DNA of 49,124 bases from Deltaproteobacteria bacterium (GCA_019310785.1 JAFDDR010000002.1:1-49124); one strand, 5' to 3'; positions 8,950 to 17,978 are shown, counted from the first letter of the stretch. Numbers and translations are program-made. The notes: generated by a model not told the origin, from the sequence alone.

Positions 8950-10020
8950 TTACTCCCTGTATTCCTCCATCACAAATACAGGATCATAAACCAAAACCCA
9001 CCGGCCATCCCACATTCTTGCGAACACAAGTTTGATGTCAGTGCCAAACACGGTCAGAAAATACTTTGAAGTCTCATACTCCCATTCTACGGAAATATCG
9101 TCTATTGATACCGTTACTGCCCCCCACGGACACTCAGCATCTTCACCCTCTTTAAAAGTCATACTCAACCCGGACGCTTCTATTAAGGTTGTACCAGGCA
9201 GTGACCACATCCAATTACACTCGGAAGGATCGTGGACTATCGGATCAGGGTCAGGATCAATAGGGGGATTGTAAGGCGGCCAGAATGGGGCAAACGGGTC
9301 ATCATTAGGGTCATTATCTACAGGGGGATCATCCTCTCCGGTAGAAACGAAATTGCAATTACCTGTATGAGTAGGGGTTATTCCATTCGGTAGGGGGTTG
9401 CCGCTCGAATCCCAGCTTGCGGTAGCATACCATGCCTTATAGGCATTCGTGTCTATAGTCACCTCAAAATTGGAAGCTGCCAAGTTAGGGGCGCTTCGGC
9501 CATCATAGAGCACCTTTACATAGAGCCATTCACCGTCTGATGAGGGACTGTAATCCTTGACTATTGGTATGGTTCCGGAATGATTCCTGATACGTATATC
9601 ATTATCTCTAAATTGCTGAAGTGAGCCGCCAGAAAAACCTGCAGCAGATAGCCAGGGCAAGCCGTAAAAGTAGTCTTCTGATGCACTGGTACTGGTGCTA
9701 TATCCAGCTACATTGCACTGTGGCGGAAACCCCAACCGTACAACCACGCCGATCATCTGGTTCTGGGGACAGAACACGGCAAGGCTTACTCTATCCTTTA
9801 CGGCAGGCGGGATATAAAACCTGAAAAGCCACGTATTTTGTCTGCCACCCTGAAAACCCAGTTTCGTAGTTACGTTATCCGGATTATGCGTCATCTTGTA
9901 GCCACCCATCGGGTAAACAGACTTATATTGCGAAGCTGATTCCACTGCGCCGGAAACTGAAACACCCAGGAACAACACCGCCATAAAAATGACGGTTATC
10001 ATAATCGCTATTTTTTTCAT
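8950..10020 (-). CDS. exported protein near the tail-tip region
   Basis: Signal peptide MKKIAIMITVIFMAVLFLGVSVSGA; 356 aa. Confidence 0.6.
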   Translation of the reverse strand: MKKIAIMITVIFMAVLFLGVSVSGAVESASQYKSVYPMGGYKMTHNPDNVTTKLGFQGGRQNTWLFRFYIPPAVKDRVSLAVFCPQNQMIGVVVRLGFPPQCNVAGYSTSTSASEDYFYGLPWLSAAGFSGGSLQQFRDNDIRIRNHSGTIPIVKDYSPSSDGEWLYVKVLYDGRSAPNLAASNFEVTIDTNAYKAWYATASWDSSGNPLPNGITPTHTGNCNFVSTGEDDPPVDNDPNDDPFAPFWPPYNPPIDPDPDPIVHDPSECNWMWSLPGTTLIEASGLSMTFKEGEDAECPWGAVTVSIDDISVEWEYETSKYFLTVFGTDIKLVFARMWDGRWVLVYDPVFVMEEYRE

Positions 10021-10084
10021 AATACCCTCCGTTAAATTCCCACTATTTTTAATTTACTCGTTATCACTTTATTCCATACCTCCT

Positions 10085-10588
10085 TTAAAGTTTATAAAAA
10101 TGAATCATGTCTTTTTCGGGATCAGCTTTCCAGGCATCAAAATCCACTGGAGTAGACACCTCGCCATCAGCATCTTTATGCGGTTGGGGTTCAAAGAACC
10201 AAAGTTCTTTTGTATCGAGCATAATCAGATTAACGGCATGGCTTGTTCTATGCCCATGTAGCCTCGTGCACCAAACTTCTGCCACAGCCCATTCAAGTTT
10301 AGCAGAAGGCTCAAAGGCCCTGATTGACTGTAACCAAAGCACGTGGAGATCCGCCACCACTGCCACAGCCGCCGCCATGTTGGTGCACATCCAGACATCG
10401 TGGGTATATTCTATATTCTTAGCTATCATATTCCATTGCTGACCGATCATTTCATCCACGTTCTTCTTTGATGGCGCCCAGTAATCGAATCGTGGTATCC
10501 AGATAGATCTGGGGTTGTCATAACCCACTGTAAGGTGAGGCCACAGATCCTGTAACGCTCTCGATATTTCAGTGCTTGATACTTTCAT
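10085..10588 (-). CDS. possible papain-like/agglutinin C-terminal-like protein
   Basis: Start MKVSSTEIS; ordered C, SHAVNLIML, FFEPQ motifs. Confidence 0.35.
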   Translation of the reverse strand: MKVSSTEISRALQDLWPHLTVGYDNPRSIWIPRFDYWAPSKKNVDEMIGQQWNMIAKNIEYTHDVWMCTNMAAAVAVVADLHVLWLQSIRAFEPSAKLEWAVAEVWCTRLHGHRTSHAVNLIMLDTKELWFFEPQPHKDADGEVSTPVDFDAWKADPEKDMIHFYKL

Positions 10589-10599
10589 TTTATCCTCCC

Positions 10600-10686
10600 T
10601 TATTTCACCCACCACAGAACAAACAGCAGTCCATTAAGTACTACCGACATAACCAGCATGGCCCTGAGCAGCTCGTTCCGTGTCAT
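10600..10686 (-). CDS. 28-aa single-TM peptide
   Basis: Manual translation MTRNELLRAMLVMSVVLNGLLFVLWWVK. Confidence 0.3.
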   Translation of the reverse strand: MTRNELLRAMLVMSVVLNGLLFVLWWVK

Positions 10687-10694
10687 TTCATCCT

Positions 10695-11174
10695 CTATTC
10701 AAAATCCATATTCTTAATCAACGCCAAAACAGCCTTATAGAGCTTCTTTAAACTGCTTTTCTGTGCTGTTGATAAAGCGCTGAACGTACTGTCAACATGC
10801 GTGTCAATCTGCGCGTAGGTCATGGCTGATATCTGAGCAAGCTTGTCTTGTGCCGTTGTACGATCTGTGGCAACACCCTCAATAGCTACCGTAGCCGTGC
10901 TGGACTCTGCCTCTGCAATAGCGTTTAAAACTTTTAATTTGGACGGCTTGCCCTGGATTGTGACGTAGTTATACCGGTAGAAAGTCTCTGCCTCCATCGG
11001 TCCATCACCATCCGGGTCCTTCTGGATTTCCTGGATGTTGTAATTATAATAGTAACTCTCCGGTGCGATTTTCTGAATAGTCGGCGGTGACGATTTGGAC
11101 TCCGCTGTTTCAGCAAATGTTGATGCCGGGCAGAGTAGGCAGATAAACGCTGTGATTATGAGCAGTTTTTTCAT
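10695..11174 (-). CDS. exported hypothetical protein
   Basis: Signal peptide MKKLLIITAFICLLCPASTFA. Confidence 0.55.
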   Translation of the reverse strand: MKKLLIITAFICLLCPASTFAETAESKSSPPTIQKIAPESYYYNYNIQEIQKDPDGDGPMEAETFYRYNYVTIQGKPSKLKVLNAIAEAESSTATVAIEGVATDRTTAQDKLAQISAMTYAQIDTHVDSTFSALSTAQKSSLKKLYKAVLALIKNMDFE

Positions 11175-11187
11175 TTTAGTATCTCCT

Positions 11188-11508
11188 TTAGCTAAAAATA
11201 TAATACCTGTTTATCTTCTTAATGGTTGCTGAAAATGGGATCTCATTCCCGTATTTTTCGATTTGCTTTATTAGTACGTCAGACCCCGTAAAAACAATCT
11301 TCACCTCGTGTTCAATCTTAATTTGCAGAGTCAAATATTTACCCGATTTGTTTTTAGAATAATTACTGTCACCAATACGATACCCGACAATCTCAATTTC
11401 CTGATTCAAAATGGTGTCCAGCTTTACTTTATCGCCATCTAAAACAGGCGGCTCTGTGGCAAAATCCGAAAAGCGTTTCTTCCGTTTTTCCGCCAATTCT
11501 ATCGTCAT
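11188..11508 (-). CDS. RT-coupled small protein, candidate DGR accessory factor
   Basis: ATGA overlap with the RT stop (11505-11508); beta-rich sequence YLTLQIKIEHEVKIVFTGSDVLIKQIEKYGNEIPFSATIKKINRYYIFS. Confidence 0.6.
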   Translation of the reverse strand: MTIELAEKRKKRFSDFATEPPVLDGDKVKLDTILNQEIEIVGYRIGDSNYSKNKSGKYLTLQIKIEHEVKIVFTGSDVLIKQIEKYGNEIPFSATIKKINRYYIFS

Positions 11509-12650
11509 GTGAATCTCTTTTCTAATGGGTTACTGAACCCGCCTCTCTCACACACATCCGCCAGTATTCCCTTGATTTTTTCGTCAACATGTCTGTGCCA
11601 CAGATTGAGGCAATTAGCATGCCTCATCCATCCGTGATAACTCATAATCGTACTGGCAATGGATACAGGATATTTTTCGTCGTATTTACCCCTCCGAATA
11701 GTGCGCATCTTCCGTTTGAATTCAAATGCGGTGGATTTCCGCAATAGCGTGTATCCCGGAAAAAACCGATACCCGAGAAAATCAATCCCGCGGGCAGCCA
11801 CAGGGTACACCTGCCAGTCAGATTTCAGAGTTAAGCTTAATCTGTCGATCAGGTAGGTCTCGATCTCTCTGCGGATCTCATGTAGTTTACTTTTGTCCGC
11901 TCCCAGAATCACCATATCGTCGCAGTATCGGATATAATATCGGCATCCCAGGCTTTCCTTAATCCAGTGGTCCAGACCGGTAAGATAGAGATTGCCAAAA
12001 TACTGGCTCAGGTAATTACCGATGGGTACGCCCTTATCTGTAGAATCTATAATCCGTCCCAGCAGCCATAACACATCCGGGTCTTTGATCTTTCGGGCCA
12101 GGATGCGCTTTAATATGCCGTGGTCAAGAGACGGATAGAACTTCTTCACGTCCATCTTGAGACAATAGCGGGTTCCCTCCGGATCGATCCTGAGGGCGTG
12201 CTTTATACACTTTACGCCCTTATGGATGCCGCGCCCCTTTAGACACGCCAGGGTGTCCGGAATTAGCCAGGGCACCCAGATAGGCTCGCAAACCTGCACA
12301 ATGCAATGGTGAATGATCCGATCCGGAAAGTAAGGCAGTTTATGAATCACCCGATCTTTCCGCCCCTTTTTCACAAACACCTTATAATGTGAGTTTTTGA
12401 ATATTTTATTCTTCAACATCGTCTGTATCCGTCCGAGATACATCCCCGGGTCCGCGTCAACCATGCGGACCTCATGATAATGGCTTTTGCCCTTTCGGGC
12501 GTTCTCATGTGCCATGCGGACATTGTCCATATCGTATATTTTGTGATACAAGTTTCCGTATCGTTTCATAAGCTGCTTATTTCGCCCTGGAGCGTTCGAA
12601 CCCTCCGGCCTACCAGCACCAAAAACGGGCCTTGCTTTGTGTTTTGCCAA
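11505..12650 (-). CDS. DGR reverse transcriptase
   Basis: KMDVKKFYPSLDH, GVPIGNYLSQYFGNLYL, YIRYCDDMVIL (YxDD), GIDFLGYRF motifs; located immediately downstream of the TR. Confidence 0.93.
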   Translation of the reverse strand: MAKHKARPVFGAGRPEGSNAPGRNKQLMKRYGNLYHKIYDMDNVRMAHENARKGKSHYHEVRMVDADPGMYLGRIQTMLKNKIFKNSHYKVFVKKGRKDRVIHKLPYFPDRIIHHCIVQVCEPIWVPWLIPDTLACLKGRGIHKGVKCIKHALRIDPEGTRYCLKMDVKKFYPSLDHGILKRILARKIKDPDVLWLLGRIIDSTDKGVPIGNYLSQYFGNLYLTGLDHWIKESLGCRYYIRYCDDMVILGADKSKLHEIRREIETYLIDRLSLTLKSDWQVYPVAARGIDFLGYRFFPGYTLLRKSTAFEFKRKMRTIRRGKYDEKYPVSIASTIMSYHGWMRHANCLNLWHRHVDEKIKGILADVCERGGFSNPLEKRFT

Positions 12651-12694
12651 GAGGCATGGTTTCAGACTCCAATGAGCTTTTTTTGCTTATCCAT

Positions 12695-12818
12695 AAGCTG
12701 AGCTGCCCGCCGATATTCACATTGTCATTCGACGACGTGTTATTCGCATTGACGTAAAACGCTCCGGTGTTCGAGCTGTTATTCGCATTACTGCCGAATT
12801 TAACCACGCGCCAGCCGG
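12695..12818 (-). repeat. DGR template repeat (TR)
   Basis: 124 bp aligned without gaps to VR (offset 174); all 24 differences at TR adenines on the coding strand. Confidence 0.95.
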
Positions 12819-12864
12819 GGAGCCTGAAACCAGTAAAAAGTTGCGTGCGTTCTGCGATTTGCGA

Positions 12865-14865
12865 TTAGAAGCAGAGCCGCCCGCCGAAATGCACAACGTC
12901 ATCCGACGACGCGGCATGCGCAACGACGCAAAACGCTCCGGCGTACGAGCCGTAAGCCGCACTACCGCCGAAGCTAACCACGCGCCAGCCGGTAGACTGA
13001 TAATAGTAATCAGTAATATATGTAGAGCTTGACCCGCCAACCGCAGAGGGTAGGAATCCTCCTTTTGTTTGTTCTAAGGTTGTTTGATAACCATCCCCGT
13101 TATGCAGTGTAATCCCGCTGCCGCCGGTATCTAATAATTGACTGTACGCTGTAGTTGTGTCATCTGCAAAATCTGTCTCCGTGTTGGAGACATACGGGAT
13201 ATTATTGTTGATATTGATCCCATCAATCCACTGATAAATATTGCCATAGAAGTTTTCAATACCACGGTAGGTCATATAGGCATCTTCTGCACCGACATCG
13301 TCGGCATCGCCCGAATATTCGGCATTATTGGTTCCGTTTCCATCCCCGTTGGACAATCCTCCCTCAGAAATATAACTACCGTTTACCCATGTCCCGCTTG
13401 ATAGTTGTGTCCGACCTTCGCCGATGACATCCTGGCTATAAAACGACGCATACTCAACCAGATAAAGTAACTGAATGGCACTGTTTAAATAGAAGTCGAG
13501 CTGTCTCCAGCCAGCCCCACGGTTAAGGGCGATGGCCCTGAACTCAGCCCGTGTCTCATCGGTAATTGGGTTTTTTCCACTGACACTGCCAAGTATATCA
13601 TTAACTGTATCAATAGTGCCGCCGCTCCATCCCGTAGCCGCTGTATTACCGTGGTCAATATAAGCACTTGCGGAATCATCCCAGCCGACACCCTCATACG
13701 CCCCGATATACCTGTAATCTACCCAGGCCCCGTCTTTGTAGAACGCGGGATGTGGTTCGTAGCCCGGTAGTGCAACGCCTGATATGCTCCAAGAGTGGAC
13801 ATTTGTGGCCGCAACGTATGAATATTTATAGTAAAACTTCGGGATTTCGACCATAACCTGGCCGTCTGTACCGTCTAAGACGGAGGCAGTAGAGCAGTCC
13901 TCTTTATCCGTGCTGTCAGTGGCACAGAGGTAATATTGCACTACTCCGGCATCGCTGAGAATGCACCGTCGCATAGCCGCTTGGACAGGTAAGCAAACAT
14001 TGCCTGGACTTGATGCCGCTGCTATACCTGCCAAGGCTCCTGTACGAGTCAGTGTGGGGCTTGAATTATCCTCATCCCACGAAACACCATATGCCAACAG
14101 CCCCGCCATAGCGTAGCCAAGCCCTTCAGGGGTTACCGCCCTGTTTTCATCGGTGAACGCAGCCACTTCATCATTCGTGGCTATCTCCATCACGCCTGTA
14201 GCCGATGTCGTGGCAGATTGTTTTAATGCAGTGAACGCAGCCGCAGCCGTGCTCGCACCTGTGCCCCCATCAGCTATAGGGACATCTGTCCCGTCAGCTC
14301 GATATATATATTTTGCCCCGATAGTAACGGCTGTAGGGATATTTGCGCCCCACACAGGATCACTCCCGGGGCCGCCGCCGACAAGGATTTCAGTAGTCGC
14401 GCCGGCATCCCAGACTGTACCAGCCCCCACTAAAGCCGTTCCGTCAGCCCTCGTATAATCCAGGCATCTCCAATCCCCTGAAGCATATTCATAGAAGGCC
14501 GCAAGATCCCCGGCGGCAGTTGTGATGTTAGCCCCTGTCGGTAAAACCAAATCAGCCGAATGGGTGAGCTGAAGGATCGCGTCAAACTGAAGGACAACCA
14601 TCGTTCCAATGCCCTTCGAGGTAATCGTATTAATGGTCGTGGTCCCGGTAATATCAAAGAAATTTCCATCCCCCAGGGTCATAGCGTTTGCGCTTGCTAC
14701 GTCTGAGCCTTGATGAGTTTTGAGGGTCTTTCCGACGGTGACATCACCAGGAAATACGCCCTCGGACTTGCCGGGATTATTAAACGGGTTGCCCTGTTCG
14801 GCGTGGGCGAAGCCGGCGGTAATCAGTCCGGCCAGTATGAACAGTATTAAGGATATTCGTTTCAT
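12865..14865 (-). CDS. DGR variable protein: tail-fibre-like protein with N-terminal signal peptide and C-terminal VR
   Basis: Start MKRISLILFILAGLITAGFAHA; IADGGTGASTAAAAFTALKQ tail-fibre motif; C-terminus GWRVVSFGGSAAYGSYAGAFCVVAHAASSDDVVHFGGRLCF contains the VR. Confidence 0.88.
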   Translation of the reverse strand: MKRISLILFILAGLITAGFAHAEQGNPFNNPGKSEGVFPGDVTVGKTLKTHQGSDVASANAMTLGDGNFFDITGTTTINTITSKGIGTMVVLQFDAILQLTHSADLVLPTGANITTAAGDLAAFYEYASGDWRCLDYTRADGTALVGAGTVWDAGATTEILVGGGPGSDPVWGANIPTAVTIGAKYIYRADGTDVPIADGGTGASTAAAAFTALKQSATTSATGVMEIATNDEVAAFTDENRAVTPEGLGYAMAGLLAYGVSWDEDNSSPTLTRTGALAGIAAASSPGNVCLPVQAAMRRCILSDAGVVQYYLCATDSTDKEDCSTASVLDGTDGQVMVEIPKFYYKYSYVAATNVHSWSISGVALPGYEPHPAFYKDGAWVDYRYIGAYEGVGWDDSASAYIDHGNTAATGWSGGTIDTVNDILGSVSGKNPITDETRAEFRAIALNRGAGWRQLDFYLNSAIQLLYLVEYASFYSQDVIGEGRTQLSSGTWVNGSYISEGGLSNGDGNGTNNAEYSGDADDVGAEDAYMTYRGIENFYGNIYQWIDGININNNIPYVSNTETDFADDTTTAYSQLLDTGGSGITLHNGDGYQTTLEQTKGGFLPSAVGGSSSTYITDYYYQSTGWRVVSFGGSAAYGSYAGAFCVVAHAASSDDVVHFGGRLCF
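12869..12992 (-). repeat. DGR variable repeat (VR)
   Basis: 124 bp homologous to TR; ends just before the stop codon of the target gene. Confidence 0.95.
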
Positions 14866-14926
14866 GGTTTTTACCTCCGACTGCTTCGAGTTTTGAGTTT
14901 TGGGTTTTGAGTTTTGAGTTATCCCA

Positions 14927-15310
14927 TTACTCGTAATATGTAATGGAGACCTTGGCCGCATAGGCTGATATAACAGACATCTGCGTTTCGCCTTCAATCC
15001 ATCGACAGATGGGGTTCAGTTCGCTTCCGGTCCCGTTATTTGTATCACCCGCGGGGATCGCAGCCGTCCCGGTCCCGATCCTGACCCAGATATCAGCGGT
15101 GGACGCGAAAATGACATACCGGGATCCGGTTGGAATGGTTATGGTCTTGGCAGCGCTGGCCGTCAACAGATATGTGTTCACATACCCCTGGGGAATGGCA
15201 AAGGTCTGATCCCCCTTGTAGTTCCGGAAGATCTTGAATGAATCAAGCGCCAAAGCGTTTGAAGCGATAAGCATAATTGCCGCTGTGATAATAATAAGTG
15301 TTTTTTTCAT
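14927..15310 (-). CDS. small exported protein upstream of the DGR target
   Basis: Signal peptide MKKTLIIITAAIMLIASNALA. Confidence 0.6.
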   Translation of the reverse strand: MKKTLIIITAAIMLIASNALALDSFKIFRNYKGDQTFAIPQGYVNTYLLTASAAKTITIPTGSRYVIFASTADIWVRIGTGTAAIPAGDTNNGTGSELNPICRWIEGETQMSVISAYAAKVSITYYE

Positions 15311-15328
15311 AGTGTTTCGCCTCCTGTT

Positions 15329-15400
15329 CTGGATACTGGATACTGGATACTGGATACTCGTTATTCGTCATTCGCTATTCGTCATTCGATTATTTTCTTT
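15329..15400. repeat. CTGGATA heptamer tandem plus half of an intergenic hairpin repeat
   Basis: ctggatactggatactggatactggatac followed by cgttattcgtcattcgctattcgtcattcgattattttcttt. Confidence 0.8.
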
Positions 15401-15476
15401 CATTTAATGAATCAAGCGCCAAAGCGTTTGAAGCGAAAAGCATGATTGCCGCTGTGATGATTAGTGTTTTTTTCAT
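15390..15476 (-). pseudogene. truncated duplicate of the 14927-15310 leader (MKKTLIITAAIMLFASNALALDSLNERK*)
   Basis: Near-identical to 15237-15323 at nucleotide level; terminates within the hairpin repeat. Confidence 0.75.
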
Positions 15477-15507
15477 GGTGTTTTTGCCTCCGTGAGTAAT
15501 TATTATT

Positions 15508-15564
15508 TTAGAAATAGAGACTAAGCTCCTTTTCGATTGCCCTTGTTTCGTCTTTTTGTAACAT
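15508..15564 (-). CDS. possible 18-aa leader peptide
   Basis: MLQKDETRAIEKELSLYF preceded by aaaaggagaaaac; short, weak support. Confidence 0.2.
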   Translation of the reverse strand: MLQKDETRAIEKELSLYF

Positions 15565-15622
15565 TTTGTTTTCTCCTTTTAATTTTCGTTGACCAAAGAA
15601 GGGATCAGGTTCTTTGGGATTA

Positions 15623-17815
15623 CTAATAAACAAAATCTATATAATCCAATTCTACCGCTATGGAGGCTGCAAGAGGCCCTTCTGTGCTTAAAGATATCGT
15701 AAAATACTGTATTTCTTCCCCAGGAGCCATCGAAGCATATTGAGTGAGATCAATTACTGTTTCTTCCCCTAATGTAATAAGAGGCCTGATCCACTCAAGA
15801 CATAGAGCAGGCTTACTTCCGATTGTATAAGGTAGGGTGTCAATTATACCTTGTGACGCTGAAAAATATAGGCGAAGGCCTTCATTTGAGTTTTGTCTAA
15901 TATATATCATCCCGTACCCGTATTGATCTTCTCCGTCTAAATTAGCCTCCGCAATGTTTAAAAATTTAAACTTGAGAGTTCCAAGGAGGGGGTGTTCCTC
16001 GTCTGGATTATATCTGTCTCGCTCCCAAACAATAAAATTAAATAAACTTTGGCCGGCATTGCTGTGACATTCTAATTGAAGACTGTAATTTTGCCTGGAA
16101 GACTCATCCGGTTTCTCAATTTCGTTGAGCTTCATAATCCCGGTTCCACCATTATTCTCCTCATCATCATAAATCCAGGTTGTATCAGGGGGACAAAGAA
16201 GATACTCAGGCATCCCTTCCATATAACACGCCCAATTCTGATTTGCACAAAACGTTGCTCCAAACTCTTCCCATTTTGCAAAATGAATATAATCAATGCT
16301 AAAATTTATGTTTCCTCCCAAGTTCCCCATTCCAAAAAAACCTATTCGGTCAATAGGGTCACCAGGCTCAAATAACTCAAACCTCTCCTCAAAAAGATCA
16401 AGAATTAATTCTTCCCCCACTTCTATCTCATCACCAATCCATACATATTTTCTATCAACAGGTGATGCTGGGGCTTTATCAGTCGCATAAGCAAACCAAA
16501 GTATTAAAAGTTTCCCTGCTTCAGATTTAATATATATATTCCCCTCTACATATGGATACGGCCCGCTGTAATCATAACTATAATTAGAAAACTTAATTTT
16601 TATTTTCCGGCCTAATACGTGTGGCATTGAATCGGATTCACTATTGTAAACGTCCATCTGAGCAAGCGATGTTGTGTTATCATCTTCATGATGCACAGTA
16701 TTGCAAGTCATTGAAATTACTTCATTTTCAAGGGAAAGATCAAGGTAGCTTCCATACTGACCAGTTTCATTAATAGGTAAGGTCACGCAAGAATCTTGAT
16801 AATGAAGCTGATCACCATCTATATATGCCCCCACTTCCCACTCATGTTTTCCGCAAATCAAATCATCTTCCCAATCTTCCCAATAATCTGTTTCTGATTC
16901 CAAGAGCTGCATTACATCTTCATATAAAGTACCATCTCCAAAAATAATCATATCGGTTTCTTTCCACCAATCACCCTCTGTATCCTTAGCTAAATACTGA
17001 GTTGTCTTATATCCTCCTTTCATATATCTCACCCAAAAAGGGCCTGAGCAATCGTAACCCTCTTGGTCACGATTTAAGGCAAATCCCCAATACTCCTCAT
17101 CTTCATCATATTCAAGGTTTATCACACTTTGAGCTACCTGTTCTTCGTTGTAGACTGAGAATAAAACACCCTCGATCAAAGCAGGACCATCGGCACCAAC
17201 AAGCGAAAAACGAAAAAAACAGCAAGCCTTCGGCTCACTCTTAAACCCGATCACTTTAGGGTTTATCCAATTATTATTTGCATCATGGCTAAGCTCTACG
17301 ATCACCTCATCACCATCACTAAAAGCTGAAGCGTCACAGTCCATATATTCGATAGGAACATCTCCAAGTGATGTTTCCTGATTGACATCCAAGCTCTTCC
17401 CGTCAGGTGTGTCAGTTGCCAAGCAAGCCTCTAAGGTCAAATCACACTTATCTGTGTCGCTATAAATATGGGTTATGGTTCCGTATCTGTATTTAGTACG
17501 CCACTTTTGCCAGCCGGGACGCATGGCCCAGTTCCAGTACACCTCGCCTGTGGGGGATGTTGCCGGGAACGGCTGGATCTGTTTCATGGCGCCGTCCCGG
17601 GCAGCGTCATAGACGGCATTTCCATCATGCCCCGGCTGTATGTTCACACCCTTGTCAATATCCCCTGCGATCTCGATCACACCCACCTCTCCGGAGAGAT
17701 CCTCTGTCTTATCGGCGCACCAGGCCTGCATGGTCTGATTATCACCATCGAGCATGTCAATCTCGACATTATAATCGCCATCCGCTCCACCGCTGACTAT
17801 GGTTCCCTTGCTCAT
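15623..17815 (-). CDS. phage structural/tail-tip protein
   Basis: 730-aa ORF downstream of the tape measure in tail gene order. Confidence 0.5.
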   Translation of the reverse strand: MSKGTIVSGGADGDYNVEIDMLDGDNQTMQAWCADKTEDLSGEVGVIEIAGDIDKGVNIQPGHDGNAVYDAARDGAMKQIQPFPATSPTGEVYWNWAMRPGWQKWRTKYRYGTITHIYSDTDKCDLTLEACLATDTPDGKSLDVNQETSLGDVPIEYMDCDASAFSDGDEVIVELSHDANNNWINPKVIGFKSEPKACCFFRFSLVGADGPALIEGVLFSVYNEEQVAQSVINLEYDEDEEYWGFALNRDQEGYDCSGPFWVRYMKGGYKTTQYLAKDTEGDWWKETDMIIFGDGTLYEDVMQLLESETDYWEDWEDDLICGKHEWEVGAYIDGDQLHYQDSCVTLPINETGQYGSYLDLSLENEVISMTCNTVHHEDDNTTSLAQMDVYNSESDSMPHVLGRKIKIKFSNYSYDYSGPYPYVEGNIYIKSEAGKLLILWFAYATDKAPASPVDRKYVWIGDEIEVGEELILDLFEERFELFEPGDPIDRIGFFGMGNLGGNINFSIDYIHFAKWEEFGATFCANQNWACYMEGMPEYLLCPPDTTWIYDDEENNGGTGIMKLNEIEKPDESSRQNYSLQLECHSNAGQSLFNFIVWERDRYNPDEEHPLLGTLKFKFLNIAEANLDGEDQYGYGMIYIRQNSNEGLRLYFSASQGIIDTLPYTIGSKPALCLEWIRPLITLGEETVIDLTQYASMAPGEEIQYFTISLSTEGPLAASIAVELDYIDFVY

Positions 17816-17835
17816 ATGGTACCTTGCGCCTTATG

Positions 17836-17977
17836 CCTTCGTCACTCGTCGCTCGGCTGTTCGTCAATCGATTGCTTTCCTTAACAATCGAGGTAAGCGA
17901 AGACTCCGATCACGAACAATCGAATAATCGAATCACGAACAATCGAACAACGAACAATCGAACATCAATCATCAATC
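17836..17977. repeat. intergenic hairpin/phrase repeat block
   Basis: cttcgtcactcg...ttcgtcaatcgattg...caatcgaggtaagcgaagactccga...aatcgaatcacgaacaatcgaac. Confidence 0.8.
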
Positions 17978-17978
17978 T

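Noticed and set aside
11505-12650. Group II intron or retron RT
   Set aside because: No intron domain or maturase features seen, and the adjacent TR/VR pair with A-specific differences explains the RT as DGR.
12610-12807. 65-aa minus ORF MVKFGSNANNSSNTGAF... as a protein gene
   Set aside because: It is the DGR template repeat read in the VR frame; Asn-rich composition reflects template AAC/AAT codons rather than a separate gene.
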